A DNA stretch of 64,000 bases from Deroplatys truncata (lineage: Eukaryota; Arthropoda; Insecta; Mantodea; Mantidae): contig CM060990.1 of the NCBI GenBank assembly GCA_030765065.1, forward strand, positions 496,300,190 through 496,364,189. Reading direction: 5' to 3'. Shown here in pieces: positions 1-11,375 of this stretch. Made by a program: the position numbers and the translations under genes. Under the pieces are notes generated by a model. It saw only the letters and a program-made list of their open reading frames with translations, made no database searches and was not told the DNA's origin. Each line of letters begins with the position of its first letter. The first letter of the stretch is position 1.

Positions 1-562
1 CCGTCTGAAAACAGACATTCGTTCACTGCGTTTAGCACTACCCGCCGGAACATGTACATTAACAAACAGATGCCCCTGAAAATTACACTTCTACCGCGTC
101 ACGATGAAATTTTTCTTAACCGATTCAAGAGAAATATTGGTTTTCGTTAGAATAGTAGTTCCGAGCGGCACAGTCCTAATGTTCACGTAAGGCGAATAGT
201 TAGAGATCATATAAACATCCGAGGTTTAGACCGCCTGTAAAAATAAAATATCAATGTCATGGCAATTGAGAAAGTATTTTAAGGACCTAAGTTTTAGAAT
301 GTTACAATGAAAGTTAACAGTAGCCATTGAAAATTCTTGGGGCATTAAAGAAAACCACGCAGCAGCAAGGGTGACGGAAAAAAGAGAAGGTACCACAAAA
401 TATATACTGGGAAAATACAAAATTGAACTAAATAACTAAAGGATCGCAACTCAAAGCCACTAAGCCACAGGCACAGGTATGGTCCCTTTGTTGAGGTCAT
501 CGACATCACTGCCAGAATGAACTGCAGATTATGGCAACTCTTCTGCATCCGGAATTTCGGCG
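1..562. other. Unassigned left flank
   Basis: No reading frame here looks like real coding sequence, and I recognise no repeat family. It lies outside the recognisable part of element copy A and may belong to its decayed left arm. Confidence 0.3.
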
Positions 563-1201
563 TCATAGTATCATTCCAGCTTCTAGAAGAAGCTGCAGGA
601 ACTGGAATAATATGCTCTGTAAATAGAGCCTCTCATGAAAGTTGGTCAACCAAAACACCCGCATTTCCAGAAGGCCGCTGCTGACTGGGCGGTACAGAAA
701 GTTAACAGGCGATGTTTTAACTCCCTGCACCTTACGTTGTATACTACGACGACCGCCTTTGCGACGCTTGCTAGTCGCTAGCGGGGTTGGCGACTGTTCC
801 TCACTGTCACTGATACTAAGCGCAGTCAAATGTGGATACTCTGCTGAGAGTGTCTGTTCATCACTTACACTATCGGAAGCTTCCGAGATAGGCACCGCTT
901 TGTCATAATACTGAGATACCTTCTCACTCGCACTCGGGGTAATCATTTCCTCAGAGGAAGACACACTTTTCCGGAGACTAACAAGAGCAGAAGGTGTACA
1001 CTCCGATGTAGTAACAGAAACATAAAAGGATGTGGACGAGTGTCCAAAAGCAGGCGGACACAGTAGTGGCACTTCCGCTAACAATGTCTCTTTCGCGCCA
1101 ATATTCGGACCACGAGATGATCCCGCCATGGGGGAAAAACCAGGTGACAGACTGGATTGTCTTAGCACAGGAATTCCCGCTCGGAATTTCAGAAAGTCCA
1201 A
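563..1201 (-). CDS. Unrecognised Ser/Glu-rich protein with a basic patch, left of copy A
   Basis: Open reverse-strand frame of 212 residues. The middle (about residues 80-140) is rich in Ser, Glu and Asp, followed by a basic patch, SKRRKGGRR, that resembles a nuclear localisation signal, and then a hydrophobic C-terminus. I recognise no domain. It lies just left of the polymerase remnant of copy A and points away from the forward genes, a position like that of the proline-rich reverse gene left of copy B. The two show no convincing residue similarity. It could be a divergent early gene of the element or a chance open frame. The relatively even base composition and length favour real coding, but only weakly. 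Confidence 0.3.
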   Translation of the reverse strand: MDFLKFRAGIPVLRQSSLSPGFSPMAGSSRGPNIGAKETLLAEVPLLCPPAFGHSSTSFYVSVTTSECTPSALVSLRKSVSSSEEMITPSASEKVSQYYDKAVPISEASDSVSDEQTLSAEYPHLTALSISDSEEQSPTPLATSKRRKGGRRSIQRKVQGVKTSPVNFLYRPVSSGLLEMRVFWLTNFHERLYLQSILFQFLQLLLEAGMIL

Positions 1202-1779
1202 GCCGACTGCTCAAGCTCCCTAAGGGTTTGCACAATACCGCGTTGCCGCAGGCAATAATTTTTGAAATGACCAGGTAGGTGACAACAGGAGCTCGTGGGA
1301 GGCTGACCAGGATAAACCACTAGAACTCGGTGTCCAGAGATGTACATAAAACGAGGTATGTGTTTGGAGAGTAGGGTGCATACAGATCACACAGCGGAAC
1401 TCATTGCATAACGATAGGGCTTAGACCATTGTTCTGTAGAGGAAGTTAGAATCTTCCCATAGGATCTTAGAGTATCAATAACCACAGCACTTGATACCTC
1501 CAATGGTAAATGGTACAGTATCAGTATCGGATATTCAATACCTGTATGTTCCAATTTGACGATGCCACGTTCACCAGCAGAAAAATAAACGGTGCTTCTA
1601 CGTGGGTACGCTCAAGAATGTCCTGTACTAACGATTCACGCTGAACCTTAAAACAAAAACAACTGGTAATATTATCCAACTGTATCATAAGTACAGCTCA
1701 ATAGGGATATTTAAGGTATCGTAAATGCAGTCATGAATTTTGTAAGCTAAGGCCTTCGATGCGTTACGTTCAAAGCTAA
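1202..1779. other. Degraded left part of copy A
   Basis: By comparison with copy B this stretch should hold the bulk of DNA polymerase B, but no polymerase motif can be read in it. Either the sequence was replaced or deleted, or it has decayed past recognition by eye. Confidence 0.3.
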
Positions 1780-2034
1780 TTTTGACAGTATTCTGCCTTT
1801 TCACAAAGACACTCATGTTCACAAACTAAAAAAACTGATTTTAAGAAACAGGTGAAAGCCGGGACATAGGTCCCGCTCAATACCACCTCACCGCACAGAG
1901 GAGAAACCGGAACTTCTTGGACGGTGGTCATTGAATTCAGTGTGAGGACGTTTAGAATACTGGTCAACAAGACAGTTCTCGCCGACGACTTTGATTCCTT
2001 ACCCTGCGGTTACAAAGGCATTCGTCATAAATAA
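1780..2034 (+). pseudogene. polB: DNA polymerase B (protein-primed), C-terminal remnant, copy A
   Basis: The last ~37 codons (from about 1924) read like the end of copy B's polymerase: both have a TFR..VNK..L core followed by FDSLPCGYK (here) or FDSLSYGYK (copy B), then the stop. Upstream similarity fades quickly. Exonuclease and palm motifs are absent, so this is a fragment without polymerase activity. Confidence 0.6.
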
Positions 2035-2079
2035 GACGCTAAGCGTCGTTGGAAGTCATTTGGAGCCCAGGCCCCATGG

Positions 2080-2760
2080 ACGACATGATGCGTGGACAGT
2101 GAGACCTAAGGTGATTTAATTTTCCTAGCACAATGATGATAGCGGCTCCGTCGCGCTGTGAGGAATCGACCTTTGTGAAAAACTGATACCCCACGCAGAC
2201 AAGATGTTCGACAAGAACCCTAGAAGAGTGCTACGGTCCCATCCGCCGGTACATTCGTGGAAACTCGAAGCCTTGTCCCTGGAGTGCGAGACCCACGCGG
2301 GCATTCCGGAACTGGTTGCGGGTGGGCGAGATGGAACTGGTCATTCTCTACGATTAGATTCTGGAAGGCGGCTGTACGAACCTGTCCAATTTTTTCACGA
2401 GGGACTCTCATCACAAGTTGCTCATGATATAATACATTCTGCAAAACGAGTTTCTCTGAAGGGAACAAAATTTTGAAGCATATCTGAATGCAAAATACAG
2501 CGTGGCCTTCAAAACCAACAGACAAGGACGCATCTAGAAAGGCTGTCAGCACATCGAACTCAGAAACTCTAGTTTCTCATGAAGGCTTTCAAAAAGGCCA
2601 GTGAAAACCTGCACGGATATCTAGTACGGATTACACGCAATATATGCCTCACTGATAGACATATCGAACCGACGTACTGCCGGACAAAGTGCTCTCGTAC
2701 TTTGTAACCAACTGAGGCCACTGCTTTTAAACAAAGCGCGTTTGGCGGCACGGTCGTCGT
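2080..2760 (+). pseudogene. Packaging ATPase (FtsK/HerA type), copy A remnant
   Basis: Homologous to the ATPase at 24.2-24.8 kb in copy B: a CETHAGIPEL block (CETRAGIPEL in copy B), an SAKRVSLKGTKF segment and a NLHGYLVRITR block are recognisable in changing frames. The Walker A region near 2140 is degraded. This enzyme would pump genome into the capsid in Polinton-like viruses. Several frameshifts break it. Confidence 0.65.
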
Positions 2761-2959
2761 TATCGTGAAAACTTGGCCCTAGGCAGGTTCAGCATTGTTA
2801 ATGAAAAAATCCTCTCATAGCGATACAGCAAGGAGATTTGATGATTTTGGCAAAGGCGAAGACCACTCTGCGCAATAAGTAGTTAAAATTCCGTTATATA
2901 AATAAAGCATTGGCGAATGCATGCTCAACCTGTGCAGAAGTCACATGCAACTTCCGAGA

Positions 2960-3130
2960 ACGTTCTTAAGTCGCTTAAGGAGCCATAAAATGTCTTGGAG
3001 GAAGTTGGTCGACAAGCTAACTCTGTTGAAAAAAAGAAGAAAATCTTGATTCAAAAAGGAGGTTTTTACTGGCGTTTCTGTTTCCGGTACCAGCTTAGCT
3101 GGAACGTGCACTCGTGTCAAAACCTGCAGG
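2960..3130 (+). pseudogene. Small basic GGF-type virion protein, copy A remnant
   Basis: Contains KKKKILIQKGGFYW, matching KKKKILVQKAGFLW in copy B. A run of lysines followed by Val/Ile-Gln-Lys-Gly-Gly-Phe and a hydrophobic segment is characteristic of a short protein found in Polinton and adintovirus elements. Its role is not settled; a virion-associated membrane-active function is often suspected. The frame is interrupted and fused by decay to the following gene. Confidence 0.55.
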
Positions 3131-3470
3131 ATGGAGTTCAACAGGCAAATCGACGTGGTCACGCAGCCAAGAGTGTGGAAAGGCTTCACGACATAGACAA
3201 AACCATTTCCAGGTTGGCTAAAGAAATCGAGAACGCGAAGCCTACCTAACCCTCTGCCTACGAAAAGTGTAGTCTCGTGAAATATAAATTGGGTAACTAT
3301 GTTGATCTCGTAACACAAGTGAGACAGCCTTACCATTGAGATAACAAAGACGCCGACGATGGCTATGAAGACGTGTACCAGGGCGTACAGGTGAAGCAGG
3401 TGTTGGAACCTAGAACAATATAGACTCTCTCACCTCGCAAAAAGTAAAGGCTGAACACTCTGTCATCCAA
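3131..3470 (+). pseudogene. KYKLG acidic protein of unknown function, copy A remnant
   Basis: The segment HDIDKTISRL and then VKYKLGNY with a downstream acidic run (DNKDADDGYED) parallels copy B at 25.25-25.64 kb (HTIDKTIGTL, MKYKLGHY, acidic run). The gene sits between the GGF protein and integrase in both copies. I do not know its function. Confidence 0.5.
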
Positions 3471-3489
3471 AATAAATCGAAATCACCTT

Positions 3490-4540
3490 CCTCGAGCTAC
3501 CATTTTCGCACGCGCCGCTGGCAGCCCCTATAGGAGTAAACGACAAAGGAATGGAATGCGAACATACTATGTGAAACCGGAACGCTATGTGCACTATGTC
3601 GGTTTGGCCCTTCGCTAGGCCAGGGTGCGTCAAAGGCGTACATTAGTCCTTCCTTCAAACCCAGAACAGATACACTTAGCACAAGCCGGTGAAAAAAGCG
3701 GTTTCCCACAAATTGTTATCACGTGACCAGTATGGACGTTCTTTGGGAAGATCATAAATATGAACAGCTTCAGGAAACATAATGAACGTGTACATTCTAA
3801 CGTTCATCTATGTATTCTCCAAATATGCTTGGGCCGCATCTCTGAAATAGAAACTGGGTACCGAGGTTACGCAAGCCTTTCGCTCTGTATTTTCCCAGCG
3901 CGTTCATAGCTTCCTGCAAACGAACAAGGGAACGGTGTTTACCAATAAAACGTTTCAAGACTTTCTGAAGAAACACATCGTGCAACGTTACACCACGAAA
4001 AATAATCTGAAATCCAGCATCGTGGAGCACTTTAACTATAACTTCAAAATGAAGATGTGGAAGTACTTTACGCAAAAAACAGTTACAGATACCTGGAAAT
4101 TTTTGCGGGTCATACAGTACTTCCTATCACAGGTCCATAAAAATTGCGAAAGATGTAGACGAGCCTAATATTTTGTAGGTACAATCTGTACGGAAACCGG
4201 CGGGCGCCGTGCGCAAGGACGTGCAGATATTCTTTCGCAGATTACGCGCGCATATCCAAAGAAAACTTGAAATTCGGCAAGGAGTACGAGCAAAATTACA
4301 CGGACGAAGTTTTTCAGATAGGCGAGGTGATGTACGGCCAGCCCGTGGTATATAAATCGAAGGATCTGTCCGGAGAAGCCATACACGGCATGTTTTAAAC
4401 CGAGGAGTCGCGCCTCCCCAGACTTTCAAAATTGAACGCATATTACAAACCACAGGTAATTATCGCAATAAACAACTCTTGATGAAGTGGAAGGAAATTC
4501 AGCCAAGTTTAACTTGTGGGTCCAGGCTTCAGCGATCGAC
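3490..4540 (+). pseudogene. Retrovirus-like integrase with chromodomain, copy A remnant
   Basis: Homologous to copy B 25.64-26.68 kb. Readable blocks are YVFSKYAWA (3804-3835 region), a QTNKGTVFTNKTFQDFLKKH block corresponding to copy B's second catalytic-Asp region, the VEHFN segment carrying the third acidic residue, and a chromodomain-like tail (FKIERILQT...NKQLLMKWK). The Asp expected in QTDKG is Asn, and the position before VFSKYAW is Tyr. Frames change repeatedly. Integrases of this kind insert Polintons into chromosomes. Confidence 0.75.
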
Positions 4541-5690
4541 AGGGCATGATTAAGACAAAACCGTTTTCCTTCGCGCCCGTGACCAATGCTTGGATGGATC
4601 TCTTTAGCGATAACACGACGGCGAGATTTTTCAAACACTTGGCCCGAGAGAATAGTTCTGCAGGGAGAATCGGAAGTTACTCTTCAAAAGGTTAGGTATC
4701 CGGTTAAAATGTTATAGCTCTTCTCGAGACGACACCCTTATCGTAGGCACCAAGTACACCATGACGAATCCCACCATGCATTCCAAATTCAGCTTAGAAT
4801 TGCCGCAGGGCACCATGCACAACACCAAAGGCCTCGTGAATCTCGTCAACGCAGATATAAATAGGCATCTGCATGTCGAAACGTTTTCTCTTCTACAAGC
4901 ACATGAAAACGGTAAGCGTCAATGCAGCCGACACGCATCCGGAACCCCTTGACGACATTCTATTCGACGGGATTGTAGATGCGGTTGTGCGCACAGCTAA
5001 ACCTAAACTCTTGGCAAACATTACGGTTTGAACCACGCACCCCAAGGGAAACCCAGGCCATAACGAAACCAAAACCCACCGCGCAGACTAAAGCAACTCA
5101 GCGCACTCCACGCGTGGTAAAATCCCAGCCTTCGGCTGCGGCCCAACCTGTTTAAAATCCCAAAAACGACACTGCACCGTATGCTATACCTTCCAATTAA
5201 CAACTACCGCAGGAAGGCAGGCCCTTGCATCCAGACAAAGGTGATTCGGCGGATCCGTTACATCCCATTTTATTTGACAACCGCTCCGTTCACTCTTGAC
5301 ATCCACTATGGCCAAGATGCTAGATTTCAAACCGTTTGCCAACATCATAATCGAGTAAGGTCCCAAACAGCCTGTAGACCTGTAAATGTGATTTACTTAC
5401 GAAATGTTCATACATTAAAATCTAATGACACCATAAGTGGTGGGTGACACCTTTGTGTAGGTCATAGGAAGCGTGGCGGTGGAATATGAAAGAAGCAGAA
5501 CACGTTTCCCCCAAAATTGGGTACCCTTGATTCAACAAGACCTCAAAGCGGTGAAAATAGTTTTAAGGAACCGATATGGCGATCTCTTGCAATTCGCTGA
5601 AGAATTTTCATCTATTACAGTTTTTCCTTCCGACAGCAATAATGGAAATCCACCTCAGTCAGGCAGGTGACGCGTTCGAATCCATTCTCT
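4541..5690 (+). pseudogene. Penton-like minor capsid protein, copy A remnant
   Basis: Starts at an ATGATTAAG that overlaps the integrase end, as in copy B. Recognisable blocks are the N-terminal MIKTKPFSFAPVTNA, a TKYTMTNPTMHSKFSLELPQ segment, and the C-terminal FPQNWVPLIQQDLKAV and LRNRYGDLLQFAE. The C-terminal pattern (aromatic-x-x-V-x-I-x-L-R-x-x-x-G-x-x-x-x-F) is typical of the conserved Polinton protein assigned as the single jelly-roll vertex protein. Stops and frameshifts throughout. Confidence 0.6.
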
Positions 5691-6045
5691 ACAGGGATAA
5701 GCGCTACCAAAGCGGCAGTATACTGATTTCTGCTTTTGTAGAACCCTTCAGAACGGCGCAGCCCTTTTTAAAGAGCGGTGCGAAGGCAGCCGGAAAGGGT
5801 GCGCTAAAGGTGGGTGCTCACATGCTGTCCGATGTGGCCACCGCGGGAAGATCTTCCAGGCAAGCGCTTAAATAAAGGCTGAAAGAGACCGGGTCCAATT
5901 TAAAGCGAAAGACCGACGAAAAGATGGATGCGATGCTTGGCTAGGGCATGAGACGCCTCAAGAGAATAAAACGTACCAAACCAAACAGAGCAAACAGTCG
6001 AAGGTTAAACGCGGTAAGCGTAAGGTGCAAGACGTTTTGTCGTAA
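5691..6045 (+). pseudogene. pX-like basic core protein, copy A remnant
   Basis: Includes RYQSGSILISAFVEPFRTAQ, then FLKSGAKAAGKGALKVGAHM and a Lys/Arg-rich tail. Matches copy B, where the same order holds. Gly/Ala-Lys amphipathic segments followed by a basic tail recall adenovirus pX/pVI-type small core peptides. Stops interrupt the basic tail. Confidence 0.6.
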
Positions 6046-7790
6046 TGGCAGACGTAGCCGTGCACATAAGTTCCTAACTGTACCTCTTTAAAGATGTTTC
6101 TGTTCGGATGAACATCGAGGAGTCCCGATTCATATTCCTATACCCGCAAAACTCTCTGATGAGGAATGCTTCCATTACTTTGCATTATTCGGGAAATGCA
6201 GACGATTACCTACGCTTGACTTACGTCGTACCCGAGCTAAGGATGTTCATTGTAAATGTCAAACGAGAGGCTCTCATGGCCGACACTAACGCCACATTGC
6301 TCAACAAGTCATTAAGTTCTCTGTTTCAGCAGATAGAGGTATCGCTGAACATCTTCATCTCCATGCCACAGAAGGGGTAACCCTATAGAACTTATCTTGA
6401 GACACCTCTCAATTACTCCGAAAATGCCACGAACGCCAAACTGTAATCCTCTCTCGGAGAAAGGACATACCCGGCATAATGAGCGTTTTTATTGGCAATC
6501 CGGGCTTTCAGTGGCTTCGCGGCTTTACCAAAGCTGGCGTTGTGAAGCAACTCATCGGCCCTCTGTCAGATGTTATGTTTAGACAGGAAAATCTGCTTCT
6601 GAACAACGTCATCGTGAAGATTAAACTCACTCCCTCCTCTCCACAATTTTATTTGTTTCGGACGCACAGGTCTTTAAATGCTACGCCGAAATAAATTCTG
6701 CTACGTTGCGTTTAAAAACCGTACGGTCCTCGTCAAATACAAAGCTTGCGTATCAGACTGTGCTGGTAAAGAGCGCCGTCAAGCACCATCTCAAGGATGT
6801 AAGCCTTCACGCCCTCAAAATTCCCAAAGGGTCTAGGGCAATGAAATTTAGCGACGTCTTCATATGGCAAATTCCCAGAGAAGCGGTAGAGGCCATGGTC
6901 ATGAATAGTATTTACTCCGGTAACTTTAATAAAGGCCCTACAATTTCAAGCACTTAAAATGAACTTGTTTCAGCTTTATATCAAGGGACAACCGGTTCCC
7001 TCTCAGACCATACAGCACAACTTCTCAAACTACCACTACATCCAATGCCTTCAAGCTCTGCAGGATAGCCTGGGAATTCACTTCAAAGACGAGGGACACT
7101 TCATCTCTGGAGAATCATACCCGGTAGGATCCCCGTAAGGGGGTTCCGACCACTTCAGCTGCCATGGTGCGAGCGCTGCGGACCCCTAGCATTCGTGGTA
7201 ATTCTGACGTCACTAGAAGTACTTCGCGCCGAACATTCAAGCCCCTTCCGGAAGGGAGTTGTTCGGTTTGGGTTGGACTCGGTGGGATAGTGGTTCCCGA
7301 ACCCCATGGATGATTTGGTACTTCTAGCTGGAATATTCTGCCCAGGCGGAGTTATGAAACGCCCCAATGTTTTCCGCCACCAACATGAGAGCTGGTAGAT
7401 GGCGGCTAGACAATGTCACCCCCATCAAGGTTGTTCGGTAATCTTACCTTTTTGGTGCTGACGCGCGTAAGTGGCGTATCCACGTCCGTCACTGTGGAAC
7501 AGGGTACATGAAGTTGGTGTTTTCACTACCTCCGTTCCTGTGAAATGGGTATGGGACTAATTGAATACCCCATGGACTTCATCCTGGGCCCACGTGGAGC
7601 AGGCTGAGTTGTCAGTCATTTGCTGATTTCCATCCGGAAGGATATATGATAATTGCTTTTGATCTAACAGCGGACTTGAGCGCCACTGAATCTCACATCT
7701 CCGGCCAGCGCCACGGCACCACATATATAAACATCGGCTTTGCCAGTAAATTCACAGACTCCGCTATTCTTCTGGTGCTGCTATAAGTAC
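6046..7790 (+). pseudogene. Major capsid protein (double jelly-roll, hexon-like), copy A, interrupted
   Basis: Begins ATGGCAGACG, parallel to copy B's start. The N-terminal block (6108-6380) with FLYPQNSLMRN and FHYSG-like ITLHYSGNADDY, the middle MFRQENLLLNNVIVKIKL, and the C-terminal DLSATESHISGQRHGTTY all match copy B. The family is the Polinton hexon-like protein, widely annotated in animal genomes as F54H12.2-like. About 510 bases of unrelated DNA interrupt the gene at 7.12-7.64 kb, and there are further frameshifts. Confidence 0.75.
7120..7640. mobile_element. SINE-like insertion inside the copy A capsid gene
   Basis: Copy B reads continuously across the equivalent point, while copy A has about 510 extra bases of different composition starting near GGATCCCCGTAAGGGGGTTC. 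Imperfect direct repeats (CATACCCGGTAGGAT and CATCCGGAAGGAT) flank it and could be a decayed target duplication. No protein-coding capacity is evident. Family unknown. Confidence 0.45.
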
Positions 7791-7829
7791 ATCGCACGCT
7801 TGAAATAAACGATAAGAAATCTACTTTAG

Positions 7830-8305
7830 TATCATGAACACGTTCCATATTCAGCGCATTCTATCGACATGCCTCTTGGCTGTCTCACTTTTTAGTCGTC
7901 TACCCCTACGATAGGCTATCCAAAATCCATGCTATTCAAAAGCTTCCCATGTGCCTAGTTGCTAACACCGACCTCAGACCAAACGGAGCAAGCACTGGGT
8001 TTGCATCTTTGTCGCTAAAATGGGCAGGAAAAATACTTTGGCAGTTACGAGTTAGGCCTTCTTTCTTCCCATCATTTTCAGTTCTTAAATAGACTCTGTG
8101 GAAGTCAATGGTCGGCCAACGGTAGGAGGCTGCGTAGTTATGATAGTACCACCTGCGATCATTACGTCATTGACAATCTCACCCACCGCTGCTCCCGTCT
8201 ACCTAAGCATAAGTTCTTTTCCAAATTTAACGTCAGCCATTACACTCATAACTATGACTCATTCGCAAAGCCTACAAATATATATGCCGCGCATAGTGCT
8301 CTGAC
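7830..8305 (+). pseudogene. Adenain-like cysteine protease, copy A remnant
   Basis: A HWVCIF segment (the catalytic-His block, frame-shifted) and the TCDHYVIDNLTHRCS block are shared with copy B's protease (TCDHYVIAYLSHRCS). In adenovirus-type proteases the Cys of this block is the nucleophile. Frameshifts separate the blocks, so no full protein can be made. Confidence 0.6.
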
Positions 8306-8579
8306 GTTCACCAGACCTGCCAAACTTTGCAGGTAAGTAGATGTGTGTACGATATTGCCACTATCCATCTCACTTTCTGCTAGTGGATTTTCATTATCTC
8401 TCTTGCATAAGCTTTCAGAACATGCTCCTGCTCATATAAAATGGCTGTCACGCCATCGCTCGCCTTATTCACGGTGTGCCATGCAGCAGGCGTAAGCAGC
8501 CACGCCGCCTGGGTTAGTCCATAACACATGTTAGTCCATAAGACGTCCATTTTCCATAACACACGCTTCTCTCTTGTTT

Positions 8580-9262
8580 CAATGCCCCGAGATTTAAAAC
8601 GTCAGCGAAAACGAACCGAGGGAAAAGGCAACTTAGCATCAACGATGCCGCCTTCGCACAGCAGCCCAATCATAGCCTTGCTCCAGCAGAAGAGAACTTA
8701 CAATGCGCAGTTATGGCTCCTCTGTCAGAAATCTACTTCTTCAATACACAACAAACCAAATTCACGTGCGTGAACGTTTCGCCCCTTTTGCTGTACCAGC
8801 TGGTGGTGACCAATGCAAAATGCGGGCAACGCAACACAGTGGCCCTGGGTTCCACAGAGTGGCAGAATCTGTTCGAAGCAAAATCACCAAAGTTTCCACC
8901 AAGAGGGTCGTCTACAGGAAAATCAGTTCAGCAACAGCGTCAACATTCTGTTCAAGAACATTTTCGGAGAGCTAAAAACCTTCTTCAGAGAACCTGCAAG
9001 GGGCCTTCGTCAAGCTTAACCGCAAAGACTGTAACATAATGAACAGCCTGCAGTGAATCATTACCGACATCATGTATCACAAAAGGAAAGAAGAAATGAC
9101 GTGCAAAATCAAATCATAGTATACTACAAGTACATGCTTCACAAGCATGCCTCTAATGTTCCCTTCGTTAACATGAACTTCACTTAATTCACCAAGTACG
9201 TATCGTGCGCCAATTTTAGTACATTCCTGGAGGCGGATCATTTTCTGAAAGATCGTTTCGCA
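8580..9262 (+). pseudogene. Right-end gene R1, copy A remnant, unknown function
   Basis: Blocks IYFFNTQQTKF, LVVTNAKCGQRN, EWQNLFEAK and YYKYMLHKHAS match IYFLNRAQTKF, LVITIGKCGQRH, WQRLAEAK and YYKYLLHIHAS in copy B (30.2-30.8 kb). Conservation of a gene right of the protease in both copies shows it belongs to the element. I do not recognise a family. Confidence 0.5.
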
Positions 9263-9269
9263 CTATGCA

Positions 9270-10015
9270 TCAAACAAAATCAACCTTAGTGCGTGTGTAT
9301 TTCTACCTGCATTCGACTTCTCCCGCACTCAGTCGCCTCTGGCCCTTCGGATCCGCAACAAGTGCTTACTCCAGTATGGGATACAAAAGCTACCTGTCCG
9401 TGTACTGCGAAGGGACTAAGGTGTTTGAAAAGTACGAAATGGAGGAACATCCCAAAAAATGTTCCGTATGTACTGCGTTTCATCGATAACACATATGATG
9501 GTAAATCCATATCCGTCAATGTTCACAGCTGCAAGTCTAAAATTCATTTTGTCATATACAACATAATCGCTATTCATTTAAAATCAGACTCGTGGCGTCT
9601 CAGCGACATCGATGAAGGACGTGGGAATGATAAAGGGAACGACGCACCAGATCAACCGTACGATTTTGTTCCCGCAAGGGGCTTATACATCAGTTTCTAC
9701 GAACAACAATGCATCTCCGCAGTTAAAATGCAGCAAATGAGAAACGAAGACCTAACCACTACGGTGGATGCTTAGCATTACATTTCGGCAACGTCTTATC
9801 CTATATTATAGCCAATAAAATACACGGTGATTGGATGTTCAGGGTCGATGAAAACAATGCCCTTGTACAAGATGAAGACGAAGGCAACACGATACGTTAT
9901 TTCAAGAGCTCCGTTTGGTGATAAAACCAACTTTACAATGGACATGTCCCACCATTCTTTTTACCATTCATTTCAACTTCCTGTGAGGCGTATGTATGAT
10001 AACGTAGGCTCCTAA
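9270..10015 (+). pseudogene. Right-end gene R2, copy A remnant, unknown function
   Basis: Blocks YLSVYCEGTKVFEK, EEHPKK, VLRFID, SCKSKIHFVIYN and ARGLYISFYEQQ match copy B (YISVCCDGSKIF, EGHPKK, ALRFVD, SCESQIHYVLSN, KRGLYIIIYEQK). Paired cysteines around the SCxS block may bind metal, which is inference. Broken by frameshifts and stops. Confidence 0.5.
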
Positions 10016-10033
10016 CTAGAATTACCGACAGAT

Positions 10034-10546
10034 GTGGCAGCTAGCTACCCCTCCTTTTTCGCATACAGTCAGTGGAAATCTGTCGCTGGGAATGTCAGAA
10101 CGTGCCGTGTAAGACCTACCACTGGTAATCCTGCTTTCACCAATCGTGCAGTTGCAAACTACGTGGCCGTACTTGTGCACGCGGTGCCAACTAGGGTTCT
10201 ACGAAGACCTCATTCAACGAAGAATTTTTTCGTAAGTACGCCACCAGAAACTGCATATGAACAGCACATGCTGTTTCACTGTGCTCTTGAAGTTTCTCGA
10301 AAACAGAGGACGCATCGAGATTCTACTGCTCAATGAACGCCATGTGCTGTTGCAAAACGGTAACGACATGTTTAATTGTTACCCCTATACGACACCGACG
10401 TGGTGTGGAACCATTTTCCCATAGGCGCACAAGTTTCTGCTCCTTTCCATAGGTGCAAACAACATTACAATCTACACTTCCAATCCACTCATTTTGGCGA
10501 CCCTCCTCGATTTGTTAAAAACTGTCATTGTGCCATAAAAGTGGCC
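10034..10546 (+). pseudogene. Right-end gene R3, copy A remnant, unknown function
   Basis: A CFTVLLKFLENRG segment with NERHVLLQNGNDM, and a later FVKNCH, correspond to CFSVLLKYLGNER, QERQVLRENGNAI and FVKNCH in copy B (31.8-32.2 kb). Lies directly upstream of the OB-like gene in both copies. No known family recognised. Confidence 0.45.
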
Positions 10547-10869
10547 ATATCCCAGGACGTCCTTAGCCAGCTGGGAGAATTATCGCATAGCGACGACACA
10601 CTCAGCGTGTCTTTGTTTCAGCAAAAAGTGCCAAACCGTGTCATCGGCATAAGCTCCTTGACGCCATACACGGAACCAAGCTTTTCGTCAAACTAGGCAA
10701 CCAGAATGAAGTATCCCTACCAAACAAATTCGCAAAGCTTCTCCGGAACTCATCAGAAAATTCTACTCTACCTCACTTACGAAGGTGTGCAAGAACTCGA
10801 AGTGACTTCAAACGATACGTCCTCAGGTTCACTCCCTATAGTTCAAAGTAAGGTCCTACGAAACCGATC
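10547..10869 (+). pseudogene. Right-end gene R4 (OB-fold-like), copy A remnant
   Basis: AISQDVLSQLGELS matches MSQDVIRQLEELS at the start of copy B's R4 (32,244). The central part carrying the FLPxR signature of the family is reached only after frameshifts and is poorly kept here; a LLYLTYEGVQELEV piece fits the expected strand after the signature. See 59,674-60,653 for an intact relative. Confidence 0.45.
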
Positions 10870-11375
10870 GTGTCAACGTGGGCAACAATCTCACCCTCTA
10901 AACTCCTATTCAACGCCCACCTCTCCATCAAAGGAGAACTCCCCTCCTATATCTGTATGCTCTCTCCCTACACCTCCTTCGACAACACCAATAACTTCAG
11001 TGCCAAACTCGACATCATTGGCGCCAATGTCATCCACGTGGAATGTGTGCCTACCAAAGTCCACCATTATCAAGACGCACTCTGCACCATATACCTCGGT
11101 AGCAGAAAATCTACTTCTGTATGCAACAGAATAGCACCCGCAGGATGCATCTTAACCAGCTATAACGACATTGTCATTCTCATCTACATACCTACATTCG
11201 GTGATGACCTACGTCAAAATTTTCCCACCTGCTGGTCATCTGGTCACCACACCCATCAGTGACCAACCCCAGTTTTGCATCGATAGCAGCAGTGAAAACG
11301 AGGACGCCGAGCAACATTTAGCTAGTAATCTACAGTGCACCATGCATTTCAAAATTATTCTAGTGCGCTAACATG
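10870..11375 (+). pseudogene. Right-end gene R5, copy A remnant
   Basis: A relatively long open stretch (10870-11262, 130 codons) whose end (PAGCILTSYNDIVILIYIPT) is similar to copy B's SDGCFYTMNEFVVFIPT. The N-terminal part has alternating hydrophobic strands suggesting an all-beta protein. Function unknown; it closes the gene order of the element. Confidence 0.45.

Larger units (their letters stand above)
1780..11375 (+). mobile_element. Polinton/Maverick (adintovirus-like) element, copy A, heavily decayed
   Basis: This stretch carries, in one orientation, remnants of the polymerase C-terminus, packaging ATPase, small GGF protein, KYKLG protein, integrase with chromodomain, penton-like protein, pX-like core protein, major capsid protein, protease and a set of right-end genes. 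The order matches copy B, and parts of nearly every gene can be aligned by eye between the two. Almost every frame has stops or frameshifts, so the copy is dead. I could not find terminal inverted repeats or a target-site duplication, so the ends given mark recognisable homology only. Confidence 0.8.
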
